Shown: positions 52,868-63,980 of the stretch, piece after piece | Position numbering within the stretch: the stretch's first letter is position 1 | Layout of the letters: every line of letters starts with the position of its first letter | From: Spirochaetales bacterium | Lineage (GTDB): Bacteria; Spirochaetota; Spirochaetia; SZUA-6; JAFGRV01 | DNA: 64,000 bases | Direction of reading: 5' to 3' | NCBI GenBank assembly: GCA_016930085.1 | Contig: JAFGHO010000083.1 | Location: 1-64,000, forward strand | Translations under genes and position numbers: made by a program | The notes under the pieces: model-generated | The model's input: only the letters and a program-made list of their open reading frames with translations | The model's database searches: none | What the model was told of the DNA's origin: nothing

Positions 52868-55294
52868 ATGGCTAGTGAACAGGATAAGAAAAAGAAACCT
52901 AAAACGACACTCATCAAACACAGGAAAAAAAGTCCGCCGGAATCGGTAAAAGAGACGAAGAAAAAAGAAGTCAAGAAGGTGGTTGTCGTAAAAAAAAAGG
53001 TCGTCAAAGTCAAGAAAAAACTTCCTTCGACAATGATAAAAACAGAGAAAGAAACAAAAGACCGGACTGTCCCGGGAAAAAAGGATTACAAATCCACAAG
53101 ACGGGAGTTCGATAACAAAAAGCCGGGTAAAACAGATCAGAATAAGGGTTTTAAAGATAAAGAGAGGAAGTTCCATGAACGTGATCACGGAAAGCAAAAT
53201 CGGTCGTATTATAAAGACGGCGGTATAAAAGATAAACGACCGGGCGGTGCCTTGCGGCGCGGCAAGGAAGGCGGCAAACAGGCCCCTTATGGTAAAAAGG
53301 AAACCCCGCCGGTCGCAAAACAAAAATCCGCAATAGGCGAAGGTAAAAAACAAAGCGGCAGGAAATTCTATTTCACAAAGAAGAAAAACAATTATCAGAA
53401 GAAAAAGTTCGAAGAACACCAGGAAAAATGCATTCAGGTCAAGAAAAAGCAGTCATACAAGAAGGCAAATCCTATACCAAAAGAAATATCAATCATGGAA
53501 GTCATAACGGTGTCTGAGCTCGCGAAAAAGATGAACCTGAAAGCCTCGGAACTGATTACCAAACTGATGGTTATGGGAATGATGGTGACGATCAATCAAC
53601 AGATCGATGCCGAAACCGCTTCGATCCTTGCGGATGAATACGGCTGCAAGGTAAATATCGTGTCGTTGTACGATGAAACGGTTATCGAGTGTGAGGACGA
53701 CCGTGAAGAGGATATGACCTCTCGGCCGCCGATTGTCACGGTGATGGGTCATGTCGATCACGGAAAAACGAAACTCCTCGACGCAATCCGTACGGAGAAT
53801 GTCGTCGATTCCGAGTTTGGCGGGATTACCCAGCATATCGGCGCATACACGGTCGATATACACGACCAGAAAATCGTGTTTCTCGATACCCCGGGACATG
53901 AAGCGTTCACCCTGATGCGCGCGAGAGGCGCCCAGCTGACCGATATTGTCGTACTGGTCGTTGCCGCAGACGACGGCGTAATGCCGCAGACAATAGAGGC
54001 GATCAATCATGCCCGCGAGGCAAAAGTCCAGATCATCGTCGCGATCAATAAAATCGACCTTCCGGACGCGAATATCGAGAAGGTGAAGAAACAACTCGCC
54101 GATTTCGATCTTATGCCGGAAGAATGGGGAGGCCATACCATCTTCAATGAAATATCGGCCCTTAAAAAAACGGGCATCGCCGAGTTGCTGGAAAGTATTC
54201 TTCTTCAGTCTGAAATGCTGGAACTCAAGGCAAATGACAAATGCAGGGCACAGGGACGGGTCATAGAATCGAAAATCGAAAAAGGGAGGGGCATCGTCGC
54301 GACAGTCCTGGTCGAAAGGGGTACATTGCGGATTGGCGATTCGTTTGTTGCGGGAGTATATCCGGGGAAAATACGAACCATATTCAATGACAAGGGAGAT
54401 AAAATCGATGAAGTCACTCCGGGCCTCCCGGCGGAGATTATCGGGTTGTCGGGTATACCGGACGCGGGGGATCCCTTTCAGGTGACAGAGAATGAGAAAA
54501 TCGCCAGAATGATCGGGACCAAACGGCAGGAACTCAAAAAACTCGAGGAAGCAAAGAATCTTTCGCGTGTAACACTCGACAATCTGTACGAAAAGTTCAA
54601 GGAAGGTGAAATAAAGGAATTAAAGGTCATTATTAAGGGAGATGTTCATGGATCGGTCGAGGCGTTGAAAACGGCCCTCGAGAAGCTTTCGACGCGGGAG
54701 ATTAAACTCACGGTAATCAACGCGCTGGCCGGCGCCATCAATGAAAGCGATGTCAACCTCGCTGCGGCCTCGAACGCCATCGTTATCGGGTTCCATGTCC
54801 GTCCGTCGCCGGCGGCCACGATGATCGCGGAACGGGAAAAGGTCGAAATACGCAAATACAATGTGATTTATGATGCGATCGATGACATTAAAAAGGCCAT
54901 GGAGGGATTGCTTTCTCCTGAAATCAGAGAGGAAGTCGTCGGCACCGCTGAGGTGCGAAAGGTATTCAAGGTACCGAAAATCGGAACGATCGCCGGATGT
55001 TATGTCCTGACAGGCCGGATCAAGCGCGGCGGATTCGTCCACCTGGTCAGGGACGGTATCGAGCTTTACCGGGGAAAGATATCCTCACTCAAACGGTTCA
55101 AGGACGACGCGAAAGAAGTGGAAACGGGTTTCGAGTGTGGAATCGGTATTGAAAATTATAATGATCTCAAGGAAGGCGATATTATCGAGAGTATCGAAGT
55201 GAAGGAGTTCGCGAAAACTCTGGAAGAGAGCGGTAAAGATGGGAGAAATAAGGCAAAAGAAAATAAGAAGTCTTCTCAGACAGAAGATAAGTGA
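52868..55294 (+). CDS. infB: translation initiation factor IF-2
   Basis: GTPase that brings initiator tRNA to the 30S subunit. The 808-aa product has a long Lys-rich N-terminal part (about residues 1-200), the IF2_N module ([20 protein letters not shown]), the GTPase with GHVDHGKT (near residue 294), DTPGHEAF and NKIDLP, and beta-barrel/C-terminal domains including [14 protein letters not shown] and [12 protein letters not shown] 52868. The last 56 bp overlap rbfA in another frame, so the Lys-rich tail of IF-2 and the start of RbfA share DNA. Confidence 0.97.
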   Translation: MASEQDKKKKPKTTLIKHRKKSPPESVKETKKKEVKKVVVVKKKVVKVKKKLPSTMIKTEKETKDRTVPGKKDYKSTRREFDNKKPGKTDQNKGFKDKERKFHERDHGKQNRSYYKDGGIKDKRPGGALRRGKEGGKQAPYGKKETPPVAKQKSAIGEGKKQSGRKFYFTKKKNNYQKKKFEEHQEKCIQVKKKQSYKKANPIPKEISIMEVITVSELAKKMNLKASELITKLMVMGMMVTINQQIDAETASILADEYGCKVNIVSLYDETVIECEDDREEDMTSRPPIVTVMGHVDHGKTKLLDAIRTENVVDSEFGGITQHIGAYTVDIHDQKIVFLDTPGHEAFTLMRARGAQLTDIVVLVVAADDGVMPQTIEAINHAREAKVQIIVAINKIDLPDANIEKVKKQLADFDLMPEEWGGHTIFNEISALKKTGIAELLESILLQSEMLELKANDKCRAQGRVIESKIEKGRGIVATVLVERGTLRIGDSFVAGVYPGKIRTIFNDKGDKIDEVTPGLPAEIIGLSGIPDAGDPFQVTENEKIARMIGTKRQELKKLEEAKNLSRVTLDNLYEKFKEGEIKELKVIIKGDVHGSVEALKTALEKLSTREIKLTVINALAGAINESDVNLAAASNAIVIGFHVRPSPAATMIAEREKVEIRKYNVIYDAIDDIKKAMEGLLSPEIREEVVGTAEVRKVFKVPKIGTIAGCYVLTGRIKRGGFVHLVRDGIELYRGKISSLKRFKDDAKEVETGFECGIGIENYNDLKEGDIIESIEVKEFAKTLEESGKDGRNKAKENKKSSQTEDK

Positions 55295-55586
55295 AATAAT
55301 TCTGAAGAACGAGTTGAGAGATCCGCGTATTACGTCGTTCATTTGTGTGACCGATGTGACCGTATCGAACGACAATCAATACGCGAAAGTGTATATATCA
55401 AGCTACGGCGGGGATGTGGGGTGCGAAACAATAGTGAAAATACTCAATAATGCCGCCGGTTATATTCAGGGGCTTCTCGGAAAACGAATCCATTTACGGT
55501 ATACGCCGAAACTCAGTTTTTATGAGGACAACTCGATTGAACGGGGCTTCCGGATCATTCAGAAGCTGAAGGAAATCAGTCATTGA
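55239..55586 (+). CDS. rbfA: ribosome-binding factor A
   Basis: Cold-shock and 16S rRNA maturation factor of the 30S subunit. The 115-aa product has the KH-like fold: [47 protein letters not shown] and RYTPKLSFYEDNSIERG. ATG 55239 gives the homologous N-terminus, so the 56-bp overlap with infB appears genuine. It overlaps the truB start by 4 bp. Confidence 0.95.
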   Translation: MGEIRQKKIRSLLRQKISEIILKNELRDPRITSFICVTDVTVSNDNQYAKVYISSYGGDVGCETIVKILNNAAGYIQGLLGKRIHLRYTPKLSFYEDNSIERGFRIIQKLKEISH

Positions 55587-56473
55587 ATCACTCCGGTACA
55601 AACGGACTCGTTCTTCTCAACAAGCAGCCGGGAATAAGCTCGTTTCGTTCTCTTGGAGATATCAAGAACAGGCTGAAGACGCAAAAAGTCGGACATACGG
55701 GAACGCTCGATCCTTTTGCCGGGGGATTGCTGCTTGTCCTTGTCGGAAAATACACGAGACTCGCACCGCTTTTTTCGGGTCTCGAAAAAGAATATGAAGC
55801 CTGTATCGAGTTCGGGCGGAGGACGGATACACTCGATCCTGAAGGAACGGTTGTGGAGGAAGGCAGCGTACCGGGACCGGCTGTTGTTGAAACCGCCGTG
55901 TCAGGGTTCCATGGGACGATCGAACAGGTGCCCCCCCTCTTTTCAGCCGTGCACTATAAAGGGAAACGGGCCTACAAGAGAATCAGGGAGGGAGAGCGGT
56001 TCGAACTTCCGTCAAGGAAGGTCAGTATCGATGAGATCGATATTCTCTCATACGTTCCTCCTTTTCTCACCGTGAGGGTGAGGTGTTCCGGCGGTACCTA
56101 TATCCGTGCCCTTGCCAGGGATATCGGAGAGGCGGCGGGAACATGTGCCTTTGTGCCGGCGTTGAAGCGGACCGGGATCGGTAATTTCAGGCTCGCCGAC
56201 GCGGTTATTCCATCGGATTTTAATCCCTCGACCGACGTACGCGGCTACGGGTATTTTTTACCGCTGATCGATACAATAAAAAGTATCCGGATAAAGGATT
56301 CATGTGCGGCGAAGGTACGGAACGGTTCGAAAATCCATGACGATTTCTTCGAAGAGCCTCCCCGGGAAGAAGGGTGTTATGCCTTGTGCGGCAAAGGCGA
56401 CCTGCATGCCATCGTCGAGAAAAAAGGAAACGACTGTAAATATATTCTCGTCGTCGGAGGAAGCCTGACGTGA
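55583..56473 (+). CDS. truB: tRNA pseudouridine(55) synthase TruB
   Basis: Makes the universal pseudouridine 55 in the tRNA T-loop. The 296-aa product has GLVLLNKQPGISSF, the catalytic VGHTGTLDPFAGGLLL with Asp43, GRRTDTLDPEG, VPPLFSAVHYKGKRAY and the late CSGGTYIRALARDIG. Start is TTG within the rbfA stop (TTGA overlap). Confidence 0.96.
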   Translation: MNHSGTNGLVLLNKQPGISSFRSLGDIKNRLKTQKVGHTGTLDPFAGGLLLVLVGKYTRLAPLFSGLEKEYEACIEFGRRTDTLDPEGTVVEEGSVPGPAVVETAVSGFHGTIEQVPPLFSAVHYKGKRAYKRIREGERFELPSRKVSIDEIDILSYVPPFLTVRVRCSGGTYIRALARDIGEAAGTCAFVPALKRTGIGNFRLADAVIPSDFNPSTDVRGYGYFLPLIDTIKSIRIKDSCAAKVRNGSKIHDDFFEEPPREEGCYALCGKGDLHAIVEKKGNDCKYILVVGGSLT

Positions 56474-57267
56474 ATATCCTCATATGGGATGATTTTATGC
56501 AACACGGGGAGGATATCTCCGGCGATATCGGGATGACGATCGGGGTTTTTGACGGGATCCATCTCGGACATCAAAAACTGATAGGGGAAATAACAGAGAC
56601 CGGCGAAACCCTCGTTCCCGTTGTCGTGACGTTCAGGGAGAATCCGCTTGCGATCCTCTCCCCGGCGGCGTTTGACGGGAACATTTTAAGCGCAGAGCAG
56701 AAATATGAAAAATTGAAATTATTTGCGATTCAATTCGTCGTAATGATTGACTTTTCCCGGAATTTCAGTAAAATGACGGGAAGGGAATTCTGGCTTTTGC
56801 TTAATCAACGGTTGAACGTCAAGCGGGTTGTTGTGGGAAGTGACTTCCGTTTCGGTTCGGGGCGGGCTTTTACCGCCGAATCCCTGCCGGGGCTGGCCGG
56901 GAGTACCGACATTCGGGTCATCGAACCCGTTACCTGTAAAGGAGAGCCGATAAGTTCAACACGAATCAGAAAATGCATCCGGGACGGGGAATTTGACGAT
57001 GCCCGCAGAATGCTCGGAGATGATTACAAACTGGATATGAGGACCTTGCGTCCGGTTTTTAGAAACGACGGAACGTTTGAAATAGAACGGGGGACGGTAA
57101 AACAGATTGTTCCCAATGACGGAAAATACAAGGTTGTATTCGATACCGATGCCGGAAATACCGCCGGTACCGTCACTATAAGGGGGAACGATCTCGGGTT
57201 TGCAACCCCGGAAAAAAGCGAATATACACGGATGATATCCGTACGATTTATCGAAAGAGTTACATGA
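56470..57267 (+). CDS. RibF-like FMN adenylyltransferase, flavokinase domain apparently absent
   Basis: The 265-aa product has the FAD synthetase domain of RibF: GVFDGIHLGHQKLI (nucleotidyltransferase HxGH-type motif), TFRENPL, VVVGSDFRFGSGR and ISSTRIRKCIRDGEFDDA. The usual C-terminal riboflavin kinase core, with a GFPTAN-like motif after the LLGRPY region, is not seen. After MLGDDYKLD come about 80 residues of unrelated beta-rich sequence. FMN would then have to come from another kinase or from uptake. GTG 56470 overlaps truB by 4 bp. Confidence 0.82.
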   Translation: MNILIWDDFMQHGEDISGDIGMTIGVFDGIHLGHQKLIGEITETGETLVPVVVTFRENPLAILSPAAFDGNILSAEQKYEKLKLFAIQFVVMIDFSRNFSKMTGREFWLLLNQRLNVKRVVVGSDFRFGSGRAFTAESLPGLAGSTDIRVIEPVTCKGEPISSTRIRKCIRDGEFDDARRMLGDDYKLDMRTLRPVFRNDGTFEIERGTVKQIVPNDGKYKVVFDTDAGNTAGTVTIRGNDLGFATPEKSEYTRMISVRFIERVT

Positions 57268-57283
57268 AAGGAGTATAACACGT

Positions 57284-57553
57284 ATGCCTTTAAGCAGTGC
57301 CATGAAAGAGAAGATCATCAATCAGCATGGAAAAAACGAAAAGGACACCGGTTCAACGGTTGTTCAGATTGCGCTTATTACCCAGCGGATCAAGGATCTC
57401 ACCGAACATTTCAAGGTGAACAAAAAAGATCATAATTCACGACGGGGGTTGAGACAGCTTATCGGGAAGAGACGACGGCTGCTCAATTACCTGAAAAAGA
57501 CGAATCTGGACAAGTACAGAGAAACACTCGCGTTATTGAAGCTGAGAAGATAA
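57284..57553 (+). CDS. rpsO: 30S ribosomal protein S15 (uS15)
   Basis: The 89-aa product is a complete uS15: GSTVVQIALITQRIKDLTEH, then HNSRRGLRQLIGKRRRLLNY and the closing RETLALLKLRR. It binds 16S rRNA and, in many bacteria, its own mRNA leader. ATG with AAAGGAGT upstream. The rpsO-pnp order is the usual bacterial one. Confidence 0.98.
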   Translation: MPLSSAMKEKIINQHGKNEKDTGSTVVQIALITQRIKDLTEHFKVNKKDHNSRRGLRQLIGKRRRLLNYLKKTNLDKYRETLALLKLRR

Positions 57554-57577
57554 CAAGAATAAAGGAAGTACCTTATA

Positions 57578-59734
57578 ATGATACAACAAGTTGCAATTAA
57601 ACTGGGAGCGGAAGAACTGATACTCGAAACGGGAAGGATGGCGAAACAGGCCAATGGCGCTGTTTTTGCTTCATACGGCGGAACATCCTGTCTCGCGACA
57701 ATATGTGTTTCCGAACGGTCGGATGACTGCGGGTATCTGCCGCTTTCCGTCGAATATAATGAAAAATATTACGCCGCCGGTAAAATTCCGGGGGGGTTTA
57801 TCAAACGGGAAGCCAAACCGCATCCAAAAGAAATTCTCGTAAGCCGCTTGATCGACAGGCCCATGAGGCCGCTTTTTCCTAAAAACTACAGAAACGATAT
57901 ACAGATCATCCCGACGACCGTCTCGGCCGACCAGATCAATCCGCCGGATGTCGTGGCGATGGTAGCGGCGGCCGCCGCCGTTCATATCTCCGGCGTACCG
58001 TTCAAAGGCCCCGTTGCCGCGGTACGGATAGCCGCGGTCGGTGACGAGCTGATTGTCAACCCGACCTTCGAGCAGATGGAAAACTGCACGCTCGATATCG
58101 TCGTCGCGGGGACGGAATCCGGAATCACGATGGTCGAAGGCGGTTCGAAGGAAGTGAGTGAAGAACTCATGATCGACGCGATCGAGGAAGCGCATCGGTG
58201 GATCAAACTCCTCTGTGAAAAACAGAAGGAACTCGCCGCTTTGATCGGCAGGGAAAAAACGGTGATGCCGGAAGAAGAGGCGCGGCTTGAGAACGGGGAT
58301 GAAATACGGAACGAGGTATATCCCGCGTTAAAAGAGGCCTGTTTTGTAAAAGGAAAAATCGAACGGCAGGCCGCCATAAAAAAGGTTTACAAAGAGACAC
58401 TTGAACGATACAAGGAGACCATTCCGGACGAGAAGGAAAAGCTTCTCGTCGAGCTGTTCGAAACCATGGAATCGGAGATCGTAAGGGCTTCGATTATCAA
58501 GGACGGAGTGCGGACGGACGGACGAAAATCCGACGAAATAAGGTCCATCACCTGTGAAATCGATATTCTCAAAAGGACGCACGGCGCAGCGCTGTTTACG
58601 AGGGGTGAAACCCAGGCTCTCGTCGTCTCGACGCTGGGAACCGTGTATGATGAAAAAATTCTCGACGATATCGACGGCGATACGAGGAAAACCTTCATGC
58701 TCCATTATAATTTTCCGCCGTTTTCCGTCGGGGAAACCGGCAGGCTTATGACCGGGAGAAGAGAGATCGGCCACGGCCACCTCGCCGAACGGGCGCTCAA
58801 GGCCGTTCTGCCGCCGAAAGAGGAATTCCCCTATACGATCAGAATCGTATCCGAGGTTCTCGAATCAAACGGTTCGTCTTCGATGGCCACCGTCTGCGGC
58901 GGAACGCTGAGTCTGTTGAATGCAGGTGTTCCCATCAAAAAGTCGGTTGCGGGAATCGCGATGGGACTCGTGAAGGAAGGAGATGGTTTTGTCGTTCTTT
59001 CAGATATTCTGGGTGAAGAGGATCATCTTGGCGATATGGATTTCAAGGTTGCGGGAACCGAAGACGGCATTACCGCATTCCAGATGGATATCAAGATCGA
59101 GAGTGTCGACAGAAAGATACTCGAAGCCGCGTTGAAACAGGCAAAAGAAGGGCGGCTCAAGATACTCGCGACTATGGCGGAAACAATAAAGGAACCGCGG
59201 ACCGCCATTTCCGAGTATGCCCCGAAAATAATCATTTTCCGCATCAATCCGGAAAAGATCGGAATCGTTATCGGGCCGGGCGGTAAAATGATTCGAACAC
59301 TAAGCGAGAAATACGACGCGCAGATCAATATCGAAAGCGACGGCGAGGTGACCGTCTACTGCAAAATGCAGAAAGAAGCGGATGACGTCAAGAAGGAGAT
59401 TCTCGCGCTCGTCGAAGAGCCGGAAGTGGGCAAGATATATCAGGGCAAGGTAAAGCGGATTATGGATTTCGGCGCGTTTATCGAATTTCTGCCGGGCAAG
59501 GAAGGTCTCTGCCATATTTCGAATCTGTCGCATCAACGCGTCAGGTCGGTAAGGGATGTTCTTACAGAAGAGCAGGAAATACCGGTCAAACTCATCGAAA
59601 TCGATAAACTCGGACGTGTCAGCCTGAGTTATATCGCGGCGATTTCAGACGGCGACGAACCGGACTCGAGAAAAGACCAGCAGCGGGGCCATCATCGTAA
59701 ACCGAATAACTCACGCTACGATAAACGGAGATAG
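57578..59734 (+). CDS. pnp: polyribonucleotide nucleotidyltransferase (PNPase)
   Basis: Phosphorolytic 3'-to-5' exoribonuclease, core of mRNA decay. The 718-aa product has two RNase PH domains (first: [20 protein letters not shown]; second: RDGVRTDGR-type [15 protein letters not shown], then [14 protein letters not shown] and [14 protein letters not shown]), a KH domain ([15 protein letters not shown]) and an S1 domain ([20 protein letters not shown]). Full length. ATG 57578. Confidence 0.98.
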   Translation: MIQQVAIKLGAEELILETGRMAKQANGAVFASYGGTSCLATICVSERSDDCGYLPLSVEYNEKYYAAGKIPGGFIKREAKPHPKEILVSRLIDRPMRPLFPKNYRNDIQIIPTTVSADQINPPDVVAMVAAAAAVHISGVPFKGPVAAVRIAAVGDELIVNPTFEQMENCTLDIVVAGTESGITMVEGGSKEVSEELMIDAIEEAHRWIKLLCEKQKELAALIGREKTVMPEEEARLENGDEIRNEVYPALKEACFVKGKIERQAAIKKVYKETLERYKETIPDEKEKLLVELFETMESEIVRASIIKDGVRTDGRKSDEIRSITCEIDILKRTHGAALFTRGETQALVVSTLGTVYDEKILDDIDGDTRKTFMLHYNFPPFSVGETGRLMTGRREIGHGHLAERALKAVLPPKEEFPYTIRIVSEVLESNGSSSMATVCGGTLSLLNAGVPIKKSVAGIAMGLVKEGDGFVVLSDILGEEDHLGDMDFKVAGTEDGITAFQMDIKIESVDRKILEAALKQAKEGRLKILATMAETIKEPRTAISEYAPKIIIFRINPEKIGIVIGPGGKMIRTLSEKYDAQINIESDGEVTVYCKMQKEADDVKKEILALVEEPEVGKIYQGKVKRIMDFGAFIEFLPGKEGLCHISNLSHQRVRSVRDVLTEEQEIPVKLIEIDKLGRVSLSYIAAISDGDEPDSRKDQQRGHHRKPNNSRYDKRR

Positions 59735-59736
59735 TA

Positions 59737-60999
59737 TTGGTCCTGATACGACAACTGGAAGGGGGGACGATTCTTCTGCTGGAACAGGTGTCCACGACAG
59801 AAACGGCGTCGATCGGCTTCTGGTTTACTCATGGCTCGCGGGATGAAAAAGATAACGAGCACGGATATGCACATTTTCTCGAACACATGCTTTTCAAGGG
59901 AACCGAAAGGAGAAACGCTTTTACCATTGCCCAGGAGATCGACAGGGTCGGCGGGGTATTGAACGGATTTACCGAAAAGGAATGCAGCTGCTACTACTGC
60001 ACGATCCCGGGCAATCACATCAGGCTGGCAATTGACGTACTCGGTGATATTGTCTTTCATTCCGTGCTGTCCGAAGCTGAAATCGAAAAAGAGAAGAATG
60101 TCGTCATCAATGAAATACAGATATCACTGGATAGTCCGGAAGAAGTCGCATACGAGTATTTCCTGAAAGAAATGTGGGGGACGCACCCGCTGTCATTGTC
60201 CATTACCGGGACCGTCCCCGAAGTAAAATCGATAACACGGGAGAGGCTCGATGCTTTTTACCGAGAGCGGTATACCCCTTCGAATTTGATCATCGCGGTT
60301 TCCGGTAATTTCGATATCGATGATGTCACGGAAAGTATCGAGTCCGTCACAGCGAACGCGGGAGGCGGGAGGTTCTCGGCAGAACGGATCAAACCGGTTC
60401 GCAGACCAAGCTGGAAAAGTAAATGGGAGAAGTTCAAACAGGTTCACCTTTATGCAGGGACATGCGATATTGCATGCGGTGAAATAAAGGATTACTACAC
60501 GCTTCTTCTCTTTTCAACGATATTCGGTGAATCGATGAGTTCACGGCTTTATCAGATGGTACGCGAGGAAGAAGGACTGTGTTATACGATCTACTCATTC
60601 AGAACAATCCATTCGGATTCGATCAGCTGGACCATGTACGCGAACACGAGGCCCCTCATGATCCCGCAGCTCATCAGGTCAATCGATAACGTCTGTTGTG
60701 GTTTTTTATCCAATCACGTTTCCGAAGATGAACTTAAGGATGCTAAAAACCATCTCAAGGGCGGGCTTATAATCGCCAGGGAGGACATGGAAGGAAGGAT
60801 GAAACGCCTTTTCAAGCTTTATCTGATAAGCGACAAGATTCTGGAGTTCGAAGATTCGATACGGATGATCGAAAGTGTCGGCCTTAAGGATATCGAAAAT
60901 GTGACACGAAACATACTCAAAGCCGATAACTTCAATCTCCTTGCGTTCGGGAATATCAAAAACAGTAAAGTCAAAGGGGAACGATTCACCTTTTCATGA
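59737..60999 (+). CDS. M16 family zinc peptidase (processing-protease-like)
   Basis: The 420-aa product has the inverted zinc motif HFLEH (His46, Glu49, His50) and the distal Glu in [15 protein letters not shown], followed by the second M16 domain ([40 protein letters not shown]). Homologues next to pnp are often called YmxG/PqqL-like; substrates are unknown. No signal peptide. TTG 59737, two bases after pnp, with CGGAGA upstream. It overlaps dut by 4 bp. Confidence 0.93.
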   Translation: MVLIRQLEGGTILLLEQVSTTETASIGFWFTHGSRDEKDNEHGYAHFLEHMLFKGTERRNAFTIAQEIDRVGGVLNGFTEKECSCYYCTIPGNHIRLAIDVLGDIVFHSVLSEAEIEKEKNVVINEIQISLDSPEEVAYEYFLKEMWGTHPLSLSITGTVPEVKSITRERLDAFYRERYTPSNLIIAVSGNFDIDDVTESIESVTANAGGGRFSAERIKPVRRPSWKSKWEKFKQVHLYAGTCDIACGEIKDYYTLLLFSTIFGESMSSRLYQMVREEEGLCYTIYSFRTIHSDSISWTMYANTRPLMIPQLIRSIDNVCCGFLSNHVSEDELKDAKNHLKGGLIIAREDMEGRMKRLFKLYLISDKILEFEDSIRMIESVGLKDIENVTRNILKADNFNLLAFGNIKNSKVKGERFTFS

Positions 61000-61442
61000 C
61001 AGTGATGAAAGAAATTGAAGTTGTTTGTAAAGTCAAGGACACCATGCTGCCGCATTACCATTCCGCCGGGGCCTCCGGCGCGGATATTATGGCGGCCTGT
61101 GATCCAGAAATTGTCCTCTCGCCCGGTGAGCGAACCCTGGTCCCGACCGGACTCTTTCTTCAGATACCGGAAGGGTTTGAAGCCCAGATCCGTCCGCGAT
61201 CCGGTCTAGCCTTTCGACAGGGGTTGACCGTTCTCAATACACCCGGGACGATCGACTCGGATTATCGCGGTGAGATCAAGGTAATCCTGATCAATCTGGG
61301 CAGGGAGCCTGTCGGTATCAAAAAAGGGGACAGAATCGCCCAGATCGTTTTTATGCCGGTCGTCCGGGCAACGTTTATTCCCGTACGGGAGGTTGGCGAA
61401 ACTGAAAGGGGAGAGGGCGGATTCGGTTCGACCGGTATCTGA
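60996..61442 (+). CDS. dut: deoxyuridine 5'-triphosphate nucleotidohydrolase (dUTPase)
   Basis: Hydrolyses dUTP to dUMP, limiting uracil in DNA and feeding thymidylate synthesis. All five trimeric dUTPase motifs are present in the 148 aa: [41 protein letters not shown] and the C-terminal [13 protein letters not shown] 60996 overlaps the peptidase stop by 4 bp. It complements the family-4 uracil-DNA glycosylase encoded earlier in the window. Confidence 0.97.
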   Translation: MTVMKEIEVVCKVKDTMLPHYHSAGASGADIMAACDPEIVLSPGERTLVPTGLFLQIPEGFEAQIRPRSGLAFRQGLTVLNTPGTIDSDYRGEIKVILINLGREPVGIKKGDRIAQIVFMPVVRATFIPVREVGETERGEGGFGSTGI

Positions 61443-61569
61443 GTCGTATTTGCGGATGAAAAACAACACCGTACCCTTTACCAGCGCCCGTCATTTTTGA
61501 TACATTTGACAATGGACGGTGCCGAGTGTCCAATACCGATTTCGATTCATGGTTATCGATTGATGGGAT

Positions 61570-62856
61570 ATGAAAAGAAATTATAAGCACATATATCTGT
61601 ATATGTTAAAGGAAATACTTGCCTCTTTTTCCGTCGCTTTCCTTTTCTTTTTTTTTATATTCTTTGTCAATTATATTCTGCTTATGGCGGAAAAAATACT
61701 CTCGAAACACGTGCCGTTTCTCGATGTCGTTGTTTTGCTCGTCTGCTATCTCCCCCAGATTATTTCACTTTCATTTCCCTTCAGCGCCCTGGTCGGCGCA
61801 CTCATGGCGATCGGAAGATTTTCCTCGGATAATGAGATCCTCGCTTTCAGGGCCTCAGGTGTTTCTCTTTTCAGGTTGTTTCTTCCCGTTATCTTTATCA
61901 GCCTGATTTTTACGTTTGTCTCGTTTGTTTTCAACGATTATTTTCTTCCACTCGGTTTTATAAAGAGCAGTGAAATCTACCGGACGCTTTTTTCAAGAAA
62001 TCCGGCTCTGGAACTCGAACCGTATACAGCGAAGAATTATGAGGACAAGGTCATCATAACGGGAAATGTGAAGAACAATCATATCGATGATGTCATCATC
62101 ATCGACAGAACGGACGACAACAGGAAACGAATCATTACGGCAAAAGATGCGCTGCTTGTCCAGCAAAAAAAACAGGAAGGGGTTATTTCGCTTGAATTGC
62201 AGGACGTGTTCAGCCATATCACCGATATCAACGACGCCTCCGAATATGAATATGCCTTTGCCCGGCAGATGATTTACAATATTCTGGTCGCAAATATCAT
62301 TACCCCCCCCTCTCTGAAACTCACGCCGCGGGAAATGACCTCCCTTGATGTCTGGCTTTCAATTGTCGAAAAAAATGAGGTCTTGAGCAGACGAAAAGTC
62401 GAACAGAAGGAGAAAGTGATCAAGCTTCTCTACGATCTCGCTCAGGAGGTTCGATATGCCGATGAGCGGGGCCGGGCCGCCGGTGACGCCTACCGCCAGC
62501 GGGAAAATAATCTCGAGAATGTGTATAATCAATTGAATCAGGAAAGGGCTAAAAAGATATCGGACCAGGATTTGCGTATGTATCTTCTGGAATTTCATAA
62601 AAAGTTTTCACATCCCTTTTCATGCGTCATTTTTATCATTTTCGCCTTTCCCGTCGGGCTCTTTGCAAGGAGAAGCGGTAAAATTGTCGGATTCGGGATC
62701 GGGGTTATCATGGCGGGCATTTATTGGGGAATGTTGTTCGTCAGCTACAGAACGGGCTACCGGGTTGATTTTTCACCCTTTCTGGTAATATGGGCGCCGA
62801 ATATAATCGTATTTATCGCGGGTATCGTCATGTTCATACTGAGGTTCAAACGATGA
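61570..62856 (+). CDS. LptF/LptG (YjgP/YjgQ) family permease, first copy
   Basis: A 428-aa membrane protein of the LPS-export permease family, with six helices in the usual 3+3 arrangement around a periplasmic beta-jellyroll. N-terminal helices are seen at EILASFSVAFLFFFFIFFVN, VVLLVCYLPQIISLSFPFSA and LFLPVIFISLIFTFVSFVF; C-terminal helices lie near the end. A charged insert (about residues 260-330, Glu/Lys/Arg-rich) is longer than usual. In spirochaetes the exported lipid need not be classical LPS. ATG 61570; the 127 bp before it contain a TGGAC/GTCCA hairpin. Confidence 0.85.
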   Translation: MKRNYKHIYLYMLKEILASFSVAFLFFFFIFFVNYILLMAEKILSKHVPFLDVVVLLVCYLPQIISLSFPFSALVGALMAIGRFSSDNEILAFRASGVSLFRLFLPVIFISLIFTFVSFVFNDYFLPLGFIKSSEIYRTLFSRNPALELEPYTAKNYEDKVIITGNVKNNHIDDVIIIDRTDDNRKRIITAKDALLVQQKKQEGVISLELQDVFSHITDINDASEYEYAFARQMIYNILVANIITPPSLKLTPREMTSLDVWLSIVEKNEVLSRRKVEQKEKVIKLLYDLAQEVRYADERGRAAGDAYRQRENNLENVYNQLNQERAKKISDQDLRMYLLEFHKKFSHPFSCVIFIIFAFPVGLFARRSGKIVGFGIGVIMAGIYWGMLFVSYRTGYRVDFSPFLVIWAPNIIVFIAGIVMFILRFKR

Positions 62857-63932
62857 AAACACTGCACGCGATGGTACTCCGGATATTTTTTCCGGTCTTT
62901 TTCGGCACGATATTTTTCTTTGTCTTCGTTTTTCAGCTTATGGATGTTTTTTCCAATATCGTCAGGTACCTGACGAAGGATGTCGGTATGGCTGAAATCG
63001 GATTGATCGCGCTTTATTATATTCCGAAATGTATCGTCTACTCGCTTCCCATCGGCCTTCTCTTTTCCATTACATTCACTATGGGTAATTTTTATATGAA
63101 CAACGAGTTGATTTCAATATACGGGTCGGGAATCAGTCTTTACAGACTCGTGATCCCGTTTATCGTCCTATCGATTCTGTTGAGCATATTCATGTTTTTC
63201 TTTGAGGAAAAAGTCGCGATCCATACGATCAAAACCAAAAACTCCCTGTATAAACAGGCCCTCGACCTGCCCGAACCCTTAAGCGATCATAATGTAGCGG
63301 TTAAATCCGCCGACAACCGAATCGTCTATCAGGCAAATTTTTATAATGACAAACAGAAAGTTCTCTCCGGGCTTACCATTCTCATTCGGGACGCCTCATG
63401 CCGCCTCGAGAGGCGGATCGAAGCGGAAACGGCGGAATGGAACGGGACGAACTGGGAACTTCAAAAATGCAGGATATATATCTGGGATGCGGAGCGAAGG
63501 CAGTTCGATGAACAAACCGTCCAGCACATGGATGGAACCGATTTTGTGGAAAAACCGGATGTTTTTCAAAAATTGACGAGGAATATCGATGAGATGGAAT
63601 ATACGGACGCCTATGAATGGATCGAATCACTCAAAAAAGCGGGGAGACCATATCAGAGCGCATTGAGCGAATACTACAAGAAGTTCTCATTTTCACTTAC
63701 ACCGATCATCGTCGCGCTTATTTCGTGTTCCGTCGGCGGTATACTCAAAAAGAATGTCCTTCTGATGAGTCTCTTTCTTTCGATCTGTATCGTCGTCGTT
63801 TACTATGTAACCCAGATGCTTTCGATGACACTGGCAAGTTACGGATATATTCCTCCCGAGGCCGGCGCATGGAGCGCGTTCGTTATCTTCAGCGGTATCG
63901 GCATATTGTTGTTGCGCCTCACAAAAACATAG
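62853..63932 (+). CDS. LptF/LptG (YjgP/YjgQ) family permease, second copy
   Basis: A 359-aa partner of the preceding gene, with the same 3 + jellyroll + 3 design (ILRIFFPVFFGTIFFFVFVFQ-like start, IALYYIPKCIVYSLPIGLLF, LYRLVIPFIVLSILLSIFMF; late NVLLMSLFLSICIVVVYYV). The two normally form one LptFG pair driven by LptB. ATG 62853 overlaps the first gene by 4 bp and is preferred to an upstream frame inside it. Confidence 0.85.
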   Translation: MKTLHAMVLRIFFPVFFGTIFFFVFVFQLMDVFSNIVRYLTKDVGMAEIGLIALYYIPKCIVYSLPIGLLFSITFTMGNFYMNNELISIYGSGISLYRLVIPFIVLSILLSIFMFFFEEKVAIHTIKTKNSLYKQALDLPEPLSDHNVAVKSADNRIVYQANFYNDKQKVLSGLTILIRDASCRLERRIEAETAEWNGTNWELQKCRIYIWDAERRQFDEQTVQHMDGTDFVEKPDVFQKLTRNIDEMEYTDAYEWIESLKKAGRPYQSALSEYYKKFSFSLTPIIVALISCSVGGILKKNVLLMSLFLSICIVVVYYVTQMLSMTLASYGYIPPEAGAWSAFVIFSGIGILLLRLTKT

Positions 63933-63980
63933 CTGTGCTGCCCCGATGATGCGGGACCATTACATGAAAGGAGACGTATC

